Of a stretch of DNA of 64,000 nucleotides, positions 23,832-32,041 are shown one piece after another (within the stretch, counting starts at the first letter, position 1; each line of letters starts with the position of its first letter). This DNA is from CAWCHZ01 sp963795555 (lineage in GTDB: Bacteria; Actinomycetota; Thermoleophilia; Solirubrobacterales; Solirubrobacteraceae). The notes beneath the pieces are model-generated. The model did no database searches and was not told the DNA's origin. It worked only from the letters and a program-made list of their open reading frames with translations. Location of the stretch: assembly GCA_963795555.1 (NCBI GenBank), contig CAWCHZ010000002.1:1-64000 (forward strand), given 5' to 3'. Both the position numbers and the translations under genes were made by a program.

Positions 23832-23908
23832 TACGATCGCGACGAGCGCGCGAGCATCGATCCGGTTGGCGATGAGCAACTCCTGGACCCCGTTCGCGGG
23901 GTCTTTTT
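23832..23908 (+). terminator. Intrinsic terminator, possibly attenuator, between the PfkB gene and guaB3
   Basis: GACCCC-GTTCG-CGGGGTC (stem at 23886-23903) followed by five T residues is a textbook rho-independent terminator. It ends 28 bp before the guaB3 start. A -10-like TACGAT (23832-23837) lies upstream of it, so it may stop read-through from the PfkB gene, or act inside a guaB3 leader as an attenuator. No clear antiterminator pairing was found by eye. Confidence 0.7.
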
Positions 23909-23936
23909 CGTCCGCCCCGAGACATAAGGTGAGCTG

Positions 23937-25127
23937 ATGGAAGTAGAGATCGGACGCGGTAAGAAGGGGCGTCGGGCATACGGCTTCGACGACATCGCGA
24001 TCGTGCCGTCGCGGCGCACGCGCGACCCCGACGACGTCGACATCTCCTGGAAGCTCGGCGACTACCGCTTCGACCTGCCGCTGATGGCGTCGGCGATGGA
24101 CGGGGTCGTCTCGCCGACGACCGCCGGCATCCTCGGGCGCCTCGGCGGTCTGGCCGTGCTCAACCTCGAGGGCATCTTCACGCGCTACGAGGACGCCGAC
24201 GCACAGCTCGAGCGGATCGCGACGCTGCCGCGCGAGGTGGCGACGCGCGAGATGCAGGACATCTACAGCGAGCCCATCCATGAGGAGCTGATCGGGCAGC
24301 GGATCCGCGAGATCAAGGAGCAGGGCGTCGTGGTCGCGGCCTCGCTGACTCCCCAGCGCGTACGCCGCTACTACGAGACGGCGCTCGAGGCCGGTCTCGA
24401 CATCCTGGTCATCCAGGGCACCGTGATCTCCGCCGAGCACGTCTCGACGGTCTCCGAGCCGCTGAACCTCAAGGAGTTCATCCGTGAGGTTCCCGTCCCG
24501 GTGGTCGTCGGCGGCTGCGCCTCCTACCACACCGGCCTGCACCTGATGCGCACCGGTGCGGCGGCTGTGCTCGTCGGCGTCGGCCCCGGCGCGGCCTGCA
24601 CCACGCGCGGAGTGCTCGGCATCGGCGTTCCGCAGGCCACCGCGATCGCCGACGTGGCGGCGGCGCGCAGCCAGCACATGCTCGAGACCGGCGACTACGT
24701 CAAGGTCGTGGCCGATGGCGGCATGCGCAACGGCGGTGACATCGCCAAGGCGATCGCCTGCGGCGCGGACGCCGTGATGATCGGGTCGCCGCTGGCCCGC
24801 GCCTACGAGGCGCCCGGGCGCGGCTACCACTGGGGGATGGCGACCTTCCATCCGACGCTCCCCCGCGGAGCGCGCGTCGCGACCGTCCAGAACGGCACGC
24901 TCGAGGAGATCCTCGTCGGCCCGGCACGCGAGAACGACGGCACCTTCAACCTGATGGGCGGGCTGCGGACTTCCATGGCCACCTGCGGCTATCGCGACAC
25001 GGCGGAGTTCAACCGCGCCGAGCTGATGGTCGCGCCGGCGCTGCAGACGGAGGGCAAGCAGCTGCAGCGCGCTCAGGCGGTGGGGATGGGCTCCAACGGG
25101 AGGGCCGCCGCGCTTGTCGAGGACTGA
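23937..25127 (+). CDS. guaB3: GuaB3-family IMP dehydrogenase-related protein
   Basis: TIM-barrel protein of 396 residues of the GuaB3 group found in Actinobacteria and Cyanobacteria. The catalytic loop is VGVGPGAACTTRGVLGIGVP with the Cys that attacks IMP, and VVADGGMRNGGDIAKAIACG is the phosphate-binding part. The N-terminal FDDIAIVPSRRT and LMASAMDGVVSP are typical. It lacks the CBS domains of standard GuaB. Its last 14 bp overlap guaA, which supports a role in guanine nucleotide supply (IMP to XMP, or GMP reductase-like activity; family biochemistry is divided). A terminator-like hairpin sits in its upstream region. Confidence 0.9.
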   Translation: MEVEIGRGKKGRRAYGFDDIAIVPSRRTRDPDDVDISWKLGDYRFDLPLMASAMDGVVSPTTAGILGRLGGLAVLNLEGIFTRYEDADAQLERIATLPREVATREMQDIYSEPIHEELIGQRIREIKEQGVVVAASLTPQRVRRYYETALEAGLDILVIQGTVISAEHVSTVSEPLNLKEFIREVPVPVVVGGCASYHTGLHLMRTGAAAVLVGVGPGAACTTRGVLGIGVPQATAIADVAAARSQHMLETGDYVKVVADGGMRNGGDIAKAIACGADAVMIGSPLARAYEAPGRGYHWGMATFHPTLPRGARVATVQNGTLEEILVGPARENDGTFNLMGGLRTSMATCGYRDTAEFNRAELMVAPALQTEGKQLQRAQAVGMGSNGRAAALVED

Positions 25128-26772
25128 CCAGGCGCCCGGCGCTGTCGGCGCTGTCGGCGGCGGCGGCCGCTCGGCAACGCTCGAGCCGGACGGCGGGCAG
25201 CTGCCGGAGCTGGGCGCCCGGGGCGAGCAAGCGCCGGTCGGCGAGGAGATCGTCGTACTGGACTACGGCGGCCAGTACTCGCAGCTGATCGCCCGGCGGG
25301 TGAGAGAGTGTGGTGTCTACTCCGAGCTGTTGCCCCACCACGTCGGCGCCGATGAGGTGGCGCGGCGCGCCCCCCGCGGCCTGATCCTGTCCGGCGGGCC
25401 GGCGTCGGTGTACGCCGAGGGTGCGCCGCGACTCGATCGCGAGCTGCTCGAGCTCGACGTCCCGGTGCTCGGCATCTGCTACGGGATGCAGCTGCTCGCA
25501 CGCGAGCTCGGCGGGCGCGTCGAGAGCGCGCAGGTGGGCGAGTTCGGGCGTTCGCAGCTCGCCGTCTCCACGCCGGGCCGCCTGCTCGCCGACACGCCCG
25601 CCGCGCAGACCTGCTGGATGTCGCACCGCGACGCGGTGTTCGCGCCGCCGCCGGGCTTCACGGCGCTGGCCTCCTCGCCCTCCTCGCCGGTCGCGGCGTT
25701 CGAGCAGGTCGAGCGCGGCATCTACGGGATCCAGTTCCATCCGGAGGTCGTCCACACGCCCTATGGCAACCACGTGCTGCGCGCGTTCCTGCGCGACATC
25801 TGCGGTTGCACGGGGGAGTGGTCGCCCAGCTCGATCATCGAGGACCAGGTCGCGCGCATCCGCCGTCAGGTCGGCGCTGGCAGGGTCATCTGCGGGCTCT
25901 CCGGCGGAGTCGATTCGTCGGTTGCCGCGCTGCTCGTGCACCGTGCCGTTGGCGACCAGCTCACCTGCGTCTTCGTCGACCACGGGCTGATGCGTCGCAA
26001 CGAGGGCCAGCAGGTGATCGCTGCCTTCCGCGACCACTTCAAGGTTCCGTTGGTGGCCGTGGACGCCGAGCAGCGCTTCCTGCGGCGGTTGAGCGGCCTC
26101 ACCGACCCCGAGGCCAAGCGCAAGGTGATCGGCGAGGAGTTCATCCGCGTATTCGAGGAGGAGGCAGCCAAGCTGGAGGGCGCGGGCTACCTCGTCCAGG
26201 GGACGCTCTACTCGGATGTGATCGAGTCCGGCGGCGGCACAGGCGCCGCGACGATCAAGTCCCACCACAACGTCGGCGGCCTGCCCGCCGACCTCGAGTT
26301 CGAATTGGTCGAGCCGCTGCGCACGCTCTTCAAGGACGAGGTGCGGGCCGTTGGCGTCGAGCTGGGGCTGCCCGAGCGCCTGGTCTGGCGTCAGCCGTTC
26401 CCAGGTCCGGGGCTGGCGATCCGGATCGTCGGCGGAGAGGCAACGCGTGAGCGGCTCGACATCCTCCGCGAGGCCGACGCGATCCTGCAGGACGAGATCC
26501 GCCGCGCCGGGCTCTACCGCGAGCTCTGGCAGTCGTTCTGCGTGCTCCCCGACATCCGCACCGTCGGCGTCCAGGGCGACGAGCGCACCTACGGCCACGT
26601 CATCGTGATCCGCGCGGTGACCAGCGACGATGCGATGACCGCCGACTGGGCGCGGCTGCCCTACGACCTGCTCGAGCAGATCGCCTCGCGGATGATCAGC
26701 GAGATCCGCGAGGTCAACCGCGTCGTGCTGGACATCACGTCCAAGCCGCCGGGCACGATCGAGTGGGAGTAG
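25114..26772 (+). CDS. guaA: GMP synthase (glutamine-hydrolysing)
   Basis: Protein of up to 552 residues that converts XMP to GMP using glutamine and ATP. The class I amidotransferase domain has VLDYGGQYSQLIARR, nucleophile Cys in LGICYGMQLL, and the His-Glu pair in QFHPEV. The ATP pyrophosphatase domain has GLSGGVDSSVAALL, and the dimerisation domain ends TSKPPGTIEWE. The start is TTG at 25114, overlapping guaB3. This gives a ~45-residue N-terminal extension rich in Gly/Ala/Pro, longer than in most GuaA proteins, and no other start codon is obvious nearer the domain. Translation is probably coupled to guaB3. Confidence 0.95.
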   Translation: MSRTDQAPGAVGAVGGGGRSATLEPDGGQLPELGARGEQAPVGEEIVVLDYGGQYSQLIARRVRECGVYSELLPHHVGADEVARRAPRGLILSGGPASVYAEGAPRLDRELLELDVPVLGICYGMQLLARELGGRVESAQVGEFGRSQLAVSTPGRLLADTPAAQTCWMSHRDAVFAPPPGFTALASSPSSPVAAFEQVERGIYGIQFHPEVVHTPYGNHVLRAFLRDICGCTGEWSPSSIIEDQVARIRRQVGAGRVICGLSGGVDSSVAALLVHRAVGDQLTCVFVDHGLMRRNEGQQVIAAFRDHFKVPLVAVDAEQRFLRRLSGLTDPEAKRKVIGEEFIRVFEEEAAKLEGAGYLVQGTLYSDVIESGGGTGAATIKSHHNVGGLPADLEFELVEPLRTLFKDEVRAVGVELGLPERLVWRQPFPGPGLAIRIVGGEATRERLDILREADAILQDEIRRAGLYRELWQSFCVLPDIRTVGVQGDERTYGHVIVIRAVTSDDAMTADWARLPYDLLEQIASRMISEIREVNRVVLDITSKPPGTIEWE

Positions 26773-26784
26773 GGCCGATTCCCC

Positions 26785-26829
26785 TATGATGGTGGCTCGC
26801 CGCGCGGCTCCGCGTGGCCTTTTCACGTC
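26785..26829 (+). promoter_or_regulatory. rplM promoter and short hairpin leader
   Basis: A -10 box TATGAT (26785-26790) is followed by a leader that can fold CCGCGCGG against CCGCGTGG, ending in TTTT, just before the rplM ATG at 26830. The hairpin plus T-run resembles a small attenuator; ribosomal protein L13 leaders regulate rplM-rpsI in other bacteria, but this does not match a known leader by eye. Confidence 0.4.
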
Positions 26830-27264
26830 ATGAGAACGTACGTCGCCACCCCCAGTGACCGCGAGCGCTCGTGGGTCGTCGTCGACGCCGCCGGCAAGAC
26901 GCTCGGCCGGCTCGCGACGCAGATCGCCGACACGCTGCGCGGCAAGCGCAAGCCGCAGTACACGCCGCACATCGACGTCGGCGACTTCGTGGTCGTCGTC
27001 AATGCCGAGCGGATCGCGGTGACCGGCAACAAGCGCACCGACAAGCGCTACTACCGCCACTCGGGGTATCCCGGTGGGCTCAAGAGCCGCAGCCTGCAGG
27101 AGATGCTCGATCGCCGCCCCGAGGAGGTCATTCGCCTCGCGGTGAAGGGCATGATGCCGCGCAACCGACTCGCCCGTAAGCAGCTGACCAAGCTGAAGGT
27201 CTACGCGGGCCCCGAGCATCCCCACGCCGCCCAGCAGCCCGCGCCGTTGGAGCTCGAGACGTGA
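26830..27264 (+). CDS. rplM: 50S ribosomal protein L13
   Basis: Ribosomal protein of 144 residues. It shows RSWVVVDAAGKTLGRLATQI, GDFVVVVNAERIAVTGNKRT, YYRHSGYPGGLKSRSLQEML and AVKGMMPRNRLARKQLTKLK, all canonical L13. It is overlapped by 4 bp by rpsI, the usual partner. Confidence 0.97.
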   Translation: MRTYVATPSDRERSWVVVDAAGKTLGRLATQIADTLRGKRKPQYTPHIDVGDFVVVVNAERIAVTGNKRTDKRYYRHSGYPGGLKSRSLQEMLDRRPEEVIRLAVKGMMPRNRLARKQLTKLKVYAGPEHPHAAQQPAPLELET

Positions 27265-28154
27265 GCTTCGCAGACGAGCAGCAGCCCGAGCAGCAGCAGC
27301 CCGAGCCCGAGGCGCAGAGCGCCGAGCAGCAGCAGCCCGAGCAGGAGGCCGCGCCGGTCGCCGAGCAGCAGGCCGAGCCGGAGCCCGAGGCGCAAGGCAC
27401 CGAGCAGCAGGCCGAGCCGGAGCCCGAGGCGCAAGGCACCGAGCAGCAGGCCGAGCCGGAGCCCGACGCGCAAGGCACCGAGCAGCAGGCCGAGGCGGTC
27501 GAGCCCGAGCCGGGACAGCCCGAGCGCGCCCGCTCCGGCGAGCGCCCCGGTCGTCGTGGACGCGGCCAGGCTGCCGCCGAGCAGCAGGAGGAGGCGATCC
27601 CCGGGGCCGATCTCGAGCCCGACATCGTGCCCGAGGGCACCGATCCGCTGGCATCGGCCGAGAGCCAGTACGACTACGCCGTCGAGCCTGCCGAGGAGCC
27701 GGCCGCCGAGGAGGAGAGCGATGTGGTCGACATCCCGGTCGCGCAGGCCGCGATCGACCTCGCGGCCGGTGCCCGCTACTACGCGACCGGCAAGCGCAAG
27801 ACGTCCGTCGCGCGGGTGATCCTGCGTCCTGGCACCGGCGGCTACACGATCAACGGGCGTCCGCTGGAGGGTCATTTCCCGCGGCCCACGCTGCAACGCA
27901 CGATCCGTCAGCCGCTCGAGTCCGTCGGCTATGAGTCGCGCATGGACGTCGTCGCCAAGATCCACGGGGGCGGTGTGTCGGCGCAGGCCGGCGCGCTGCG
28001 TCACGGCATCGCCCGGGCGCTGATCGAGGCCGACCCCAACCTGCGCGGCGAGCTCAAGCGCCGCGGCTTCCTCACGCGCGACTCGCGCGTGAAGGAGCGC
28101 AAGAAGGCCGGCCTCAAGAAGGCGCGCAAGCGGCCGCAGTTCTCCAAGCGCTAG
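27261..28154 (+). CDS. rpsI: 30S ribosomal protein S9 with a long acidic repeat N-terminal extension
   Basis: The C-terminal ~127 residues are a normal S9: YYATGKRKTSVARVILRPG, GGGVSAQAGALRHGIARALI and the basic tail KKAGLKKARKRPQFSKR that reaches the ribosomal P site. Ahead of this lie about 170 extra residues, rich in Glu, Gln, Pro and Ala. They include 13-residue repeats EQQAEPEPEAQGT (three full copies, residues ~35-74) and an Arg-rich patch (ERARSGERPGRRGRG). Actinobacterial S9 often has 20-45 extra residues; this is much longer. The start, GTG at 27261, overlaps the rplM stop. The extension is in the same frame with no internal stop, so it is probably translated, though an internal start cannot be excluded. 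Confidence 0.93.
   Translation: MSFADEQQPEQQQPEPEAQSAEQQQPEQEAAPVAEQQAEPEPEAQGTEQQAEPEPEAQGTEQQAEPEPDAQGTEQQAEAVEPEPGQPERARSGERPGRRGRGQAAAEQQEEAIPGADLEPDIVPEGTDPLASAESQYDYAVEPAEEPAAEEESDVVDIPVAQAAIDLAAGARYYATGKRKTSVARVILRPGTGGYTINGRPLEGHFPRPTLQRTIRQPLESVGYESRMDVVAKIHGGGVSAQAGALRHGIARALIEADPNLRGELKRRGFLTRDSRVKERKKAGLKKARKRPQFSKR
27363..27500 (+). repeat. 39-bp tandem repeat in rpsI
   Basis: Unit GAGCAGCAGGCCGAGCCGGA plus 19 more bases, at 27363-27401, 27402-27440 and 27441-27479, with a partial fourth copy after. It encodes the 13-residue repeats of the S9 extension. Copies are almost identical, which indicates recent expansion. Confidence 0.92.
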
Positions 28155-28165
28155 TCCGCGGTCCG

Positions 28166-29482
28166 ATGGACCGCAGACTGTTCGGCACCGACGGCGTGCG
28201 CGGGGTGGCGGGAGAGGCACTGTCTGCCGAACTGGCGCTAAGCCTGGCGCGCGCGGCGACGACCCAGCTGGGCAAGCAGCGTCCGCAGGTGCTGGTGGTG
28301 CGCGACACCCGCGAGTCGGGGGAGATGCTCGAAGCCGCCGTGGCGGCTGGGATCGCGGCCGCCGGTGGCGAAGCCCTGCTCGGTGGCGTGCTGCCGACAC
28401 CGGCGGCCCCGCTGCTGCTGATGCACCACGCGCTCGACATGGCTGTCGTCCTCTCGGCCTCGCACAACCCCTACCAGGACAACGGCATCAAGTTCTTCGG
28501 GCCCGACGGCGACAAGCTCTCCGACGCCGCCGAGGCCGCGATCGAGCGCGTCCTGGACGAGGACGTCGCCGGCACCCGCGAGGTGGGACGAGTGCGCGCT
28601 CTGCACGGAACGCTGGAGGACTACCTGCGCGCCCTGCACGGTCGCTTCGCGGCGCTGGATCTCAACGGCCGTGACATCGTGCTCGACTGCGCCAATGGCG
28701 CGACCTACCAGGCGGCGCCGGAGATCTTTCGTCGCCTCGGCGCTCGCGTCACGGTGATTGCCGATCAGCCCGACGGCCGCAACATCAACGATGGCGTCGG
28801 CTCGACCCACATCGCGACGCTCGCCGCGGCGGTCCTCGCCGGTGGCCATGAGCTCGGCTTCGCCTTCGACGGGGATGGCGATCGCGTGCTGGCGGTCGAT
28901 CGCGACGGGCAGGTCATCGATGGCGATGAGCTGATCGCGCTCGCCACGCTGCACCTGCGCGACGCCGGCCGGCTCCCGCATAACGGAGTGGCCGTCACTG
29001 TCATGACGAACTACGGCTTCCATGCGGCGATGCGCGCGGCGGGCATCGAGGTGGCGGTGACGCCGGTCGGCGATCGCTACGTGCTCGAGGCCCTGCGCGA
29101 GCGCGGTTGGGCATTGGGCGGCGAGCAGTCGGGCCACATCATCGAGCTCGGCTTTGCTCCCTCCGGTGACGGGATCGCGGCGGCGCTGTTGACGCTCGAG
29201 GCGCTCGGCGCACGGGACATCGCCAGCCGTGACGCGATGGCCAAGCTGCCCCAGCGTCTGGTCAACGTGCCGGTTGCCGATCGCGCCGCGCTCGATGGCT
29301 GCAGCGAGCTGCACGAGGCCGTCGGCGAGGAGTCGCGCGCGCTCGAGGGCCGCGGGCGCGTGCTGGTCCGTCCGAGCGGCACCGAGCCGCTCGTGCGCGT
29401 GATGGTCGAGGCACCGACGGACGAGGAGGCCGACGCCGTCTGCGGGCGGCTGGTTGCGATCGTCGAGTCCCGGCTGGCCTGA
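28166..29482 (+). CDS. glmM: Phosphoglucosamine mutase
   Basis: Enzyme of 438 residues that converts glucosamine 6-phosphate to glucosamine 1-phosphate on the way to UDP-GlcNAc. It begins RLFGTDGVRGVAGEAL; the phosphoserine loop is LSASHNPYQDNGIKFFG; the metal site is FAFDGDGDRVLAVD; sugar binding GGEQSGHI; phosphate binding RPSGTEPLVRVMVEA. It follows rpsI by 11 bp, as in many Actinobacteria (rplM-rpsI-glmM), with glmS next. Confidence 0.96.
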   Translation: MDRRLFGTDGVRGVAGEALSAELALSLARAATTQLGKQRPQVLVVRDTRESGEMLEAAVAAGIAAAGGEALLGGVLPTPAAPLLLMHHALDMAVVLSASHNPYQDNGIKFFGPDGDKLSDAAEAAIERVLDEDVAGTREVGRVRALHGTLEDYLRALHGRFAALDLNGRDIVLDCANGATYQAAPEIFRRLGARVTVIADQPDGRNINDGVGSTHIATLAAAVLAGGHELGFAFDGDGDRVLAVDRDGQVIDGDELIALATLHLRDAGRLPHNGVAVTVMTNYGFHAAMRAAGIEVAVTPVGDRYVLEALRERGWALGGEQSGHIIELGFAPSGDGIAAALLTLEALGARDIASRDAMAKLPQRLVNVPVADRAALDGCSELHEAVGEESRALEGRGRVLVRPSGTEPLVRVMVEAPTDEEADAVCGRLVAIVESRLA

Positions 29483-29700
29483 CTGCATGGTCCAGGCGCG
29501 GCCGATCGCTGGTTGCCAGCCGAGGCTGGCCTGATCGCTGGCCGATCGTTCGACCCCCGTTCGGAGGGTCCTCGCCAGCGACTCGGCTGATCGTCCAATC
29601 GGCGTTGCAGGCCTGGAGCCGAGGCCCGCCAGACGTTAAGATCAGCAAACCGGTGGAGCCGGCGGGCCGCGTTGATCGCGGTCCTCACTCGTTGAAGGAG
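29483..29700 (+). other. Structured gap between glmM and glmS
   Basis: About 220 bp without a gene. It holds a perfect hairpin GCCAGCC-GA-GGCTGGC (29515-29530), repeated GATCGCTGG motifs on both sides of it (near 29504 and 29533), and a second hairpin GACCC...GGGTC (29552-29570) that resembles a terminator but lacks a T-run. The Shine-Dalgarno of glmS (GAAGGAG) is at 29694-29700. No glmS ribozyme core was recognised. Confidence 0.5.
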
Positions 29701-29708
29701 CCATGCCC

Positions 29709-31565
29709 ATGTGCGGCATCGTCGGATACACCGGCCGTCGGCAGGCGCAGGAGCTGTTGCTGTCGGGCCTGGAGCGACTGGAGTACCGCGGCTATGACAG
29801 CGCGGGGATCTCGCTGCTCGCCGACGGACGAGTGGAGACCGTGCGCGCGGTGGGCAACCTCAGCGCGCTGCGCGAGGCCGTCGGCGTGGGCGCTGCCACA
29901 AGCGTTGCGGTCGCAAGCCCGCCTGCGACCACCGGCATCGGCCACACGCGCTGGGCCACGCACGGCCGAGTCTGCGAGGTCAACGCCCATCCCCACGCGG
30001 ACACCAGCCAGCGCATCCATGTGGTCGTCAACGGGATCGTCGAGAACTTCTCGCCGTTGCGCACGCACCTGCGCGCGGCCGGCGCGGTGTTCACCTCCGA
30101 GACAGACGCGGAGGTCATCGCGCACCTCGTGGCCGCCCACTACGACGGTGACCTGGTCGCCGCCGTGCGGCAGGCCTACCCGCAGCTCGAGGGCCATTAC
30201 GCGTTCGTGGCGATGAGCGCCGAGGAGCCCGGGCTGCTGGTCGGCACCCGCCGCGAGTGCCCGCTGCTGATCGGTCGCGGCGACGGCGAGACGTTCCTGG
30301 CCTCCGCCGCGCCGGCGTTCCTGGCGACGACGCGCGAGGCGCAGCTGATCCACGACGGCGAGATCGTCGCCGCACGACCCGAGGGCGTCGAGCTGACGAC
30401 CGTTGACGGCCAGCCGCTGCAGCGCGAGACGTTCACGATCGACTGGGACCTCGACATGGCCGAGAAGGGCGGCTACGAGACATTCATGCTCAAGGAGATC
30501 TATGAGCAGCCGGATGCGACTGCCGACACCGTCGCGGACCGCACCGCCCGGCCAGACGGGGTCGACCTCGGTGAGCTCGGCGCGATCGACGACGAGCTGC
30601 TGCGCAGCTGCCGGCGCGTCGTGATCGTCGCCTGCGGCACCTCCTACCACGCGGGCCTCGTCGGTCGCTACGCGATCGAGGAGTGGGCTCGTCTGCCCGT
30701 CGAGATCGACATCGCGTCGGAATACCGCTACCGCAACCCCGTCGTCGGGCCCTCCGACCTGGTCATCGGCATATCGCAGTCGGGCGAGACGCGCGACACC
30801 CTGGCGGCGATGCGCCTGGCGAAGTCACGCGGCGCGACGGTGCTCGCGGTGACCAACGTGATGGGCTCGCAGGCGACCCAGGACGCCGACGGCGTGCTGT
30901 TCACCCGTGCCGGCCTGGAGATCGGCGTTGCCGCCACGAAGACGTTCGTCTGCCAGGTGGCGGTCATGTATCTGCTCGGGCTGCGCCTGGCGGAGCTGCA
31001 CGGCACGCTCGAGCGTGAGCGGCTCAGCGCACTGGTCGGCGAGCTCAAGCGGATGCCGCATTTGATGCACGATCTGCTCGCTCGCGTGCAGGAGCCGATC
31101 GAGCGCATCGCCGATCGCCACTGGACGGCGGGCTTCTTCCTCTACCTCGGCCGTCACGTCGGGCTGCCGGTCGCGCTCGAGGGCGCGCTGAAGCTCAAGG
31201 AGATCTCCTACATCGCCACCGACGCCTACGCCGCCGGTGAGATGAAGCATGGGCCGATCGCGCTGCTCGACGAGCACACGCCGGTGGTCTGCGTGGCTAC
31301 CGACGCGCCGGTGCTCGACAAGCTCGTCTCCAACATGCAGGAGGTCCAGGCGCGCGGCGCCCACGTGATTGCCATCGCCACCGAGGGCAACACCGAGATC
31401 GGCGACCAGGCGCAAGAGGTCGTGATGGTCCCGCGCACCGACTGGATGCTGCAGCCGCTGCTGGCGGTGATCCCACTGCAGCTGCTCGCCTACCGAATCG
31501 CCCGTCGGCGCGAGCTCAACGTCGATCAGCCGCGCAACCTCGCCAAGACCGTCACGGTCGAGTGA
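29709..31565 (+). CDS. glmS: Glutamine-fructose-6-phosphate aminotransferase (isomerising)
   Basis: Protein of 618 residues that makes glucosamine 6-phosphate from fructose 6-phosphate and glutamine. The N-terminal nucleophile amidotransferase needs Cys directly after the initiator Met (MCGIVGYTG). The ATG at 29709 gives this and is 8 bp from GAAGGAG, whereas the in-frame ATG at 29703 is only 2 bp away and would bury the Cys. Two SIS domains follow (VACGTSYHAGLVGRYAIEEW, IGISQSGETRDTLAAMRLAK, LKLKEISYI), ending in LAKTVTVE. With glmM directly upstream this covers amino-sugar supply for the wall. Its stop codon is part of a 36-bp duplication. Confidence 0.96.
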   Translation: MCGIVGYTGRRQAQELLLSGLERLEYRGYDSAGISLLADGRVETVRAVGNLSALREAVGVGAATSVAVASPPATTGIGHTRWATHGRVCEVNAHPHADTSQRIHVVVNGIVENFSPLRTHLRAAGAVFTSETDAEVIAHLVAAHYDGDLVAAVRQAYPQLEGHYAFVAMSAEEPGLLVGTRRECPLLIGRGDGETFLASAAPAFLATTREAQLIHDGEIVAARPEGVELTTVDGQPLQRETFTIDWDLDMAEKGGYETFMLKEIYEQPDATADTVADRTARPDGVDLGELGAIDDELLRSCRRVVIVACGTSYHAGLVGRYAIEEWARLPVEIDIASEYRYRNPVVGPSDLVIGISQSGETRDTLAAMRLAKSRGATVLAVTNVMGSQATQDADGVLFTRAGLEIGVAATKTFVCQVAVMYLLGLRLAELHGTLERERLSALVGELKRMPHLMHDLLARVQEPIERIADRHWTAGFFLYLGRHVGLPVALEGALKLKEISYIATDAYAAGEMKHGPIALLDEHTPVVCVATDAPVLDKLVSNMQEVQARGAHVIAIATEGNTEIGDQAQEVVMVPRTDWMLQPLLAVIPLQLLAYRIARRRELNVDQPRNLAKTVTVE

Positions 31566-31628
31566 TCGTCGGCGCCTCGCCGGGCGCCGAGTGTCGAGTG
31601 ACCGTCGGCGCCCCCACGAGGCGCCGCG
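31557..31628 (+). repeat. 36-bp imperfect tandem duplication spanning the glmS stop codon
   Basis: Copy 1 starts GTCGAGTGATCGTCGGCGCC at 31557; copy 2 starts GTCGAGTGACCGTCGGCGCC at 31593. The TGA stop is present in both. The second halves have diverged. Confidence 0.75.
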
Positions 31629-31674
31629 CGACCGGCGGCCAGCGAGTGACCCAAGCGCGCTCCGCCGCTCCCGT

Positions 31675-31680
31675 TAGGAT
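31675..31680 (+). promoter_or_regulatory. -10 box of a probable leaderless acpS transcript
   Basis: TAGGAT ends 7 bp before the acpS ATG (31688). The transcript would start at or next to the first codon, which agrees with the lack of a Shine-Dalgarno sequence there. Confidence 0.5.
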
Positions 31681-31687
31681 CGGCGCG

Positions 31688-32041
31688 ATGCGTGGCGTGG
31701 GGATGGATTTGCTCGAGATCGCGCGCCTGGAGCGTGCCCTGGAGCGCCGTCCGAGGCTCGCCGCGCGGCTGTTCACCGAGGCCGAGCGGGCCTACGCCGC
31801 CGGCCACGGCCGGCCCGGTCGACACCTTGCGGCTCGCTTCTGCGCCAAGGAGGCAGTCGCCAAGGCGCTGTCCCTGCCCGCCTGGGCGCCGCTCGACATC
31901 GAGGTGATCAGCGGCCCGACGGCGCCGACGGTGCGCCTGCGCGGATCGGCCGCCGCTCGCGCCGCGGAGCTCGGCGTCGCGGTCCACGTCTCGCTGACGC
32001 ACAGCGATGAGCTCGCCGGCGCCGTGGCGGTGCTCGAGTGA
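31688..32041 (+). CDS. acpS: Holo-acyl-carrier-protein synthase
   Basis: Phosphopantetheinyl transferase of 117 residues that activates acyl carrier protein. It has GVGMDLLEIARLERALERRP with the Mg-binding Asp, and RFCAKEAVAKALSLP with the Glu and Lys of the active site; SLTHSDELAGAVAVLE ends the protein. The start is the ATG at 31688, not the in-frame extension reaching back to glmS. It overlaps the next gene by 4 bp (acpS-nnr-alr-cca run). Confidence 0.94.
   Translation: MRGVGMDLLEIARLERALERRPRLAARLFTEAERAYAAGHGRPGRHLAARFCAKEAVAKALSLPAWAPLDIEVISGPTAPTVRLRGSAAARAAELGVAVHVSLTHSDELAGAVAVLE

Noticed and set aside
25009..27654. 881-codon open frame on the minus strand opposite guaA, rplM and rpsI
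   Set aside because: It is antisense to three certain genes and reads as Arg/Ala/Pro/His-rich sequence without domains; a by-product of high third-position GC.
29483..29708. glmS ribozyme
   Set aside because: Looked for its conserved core before glmS; the hairpins present do not match it.
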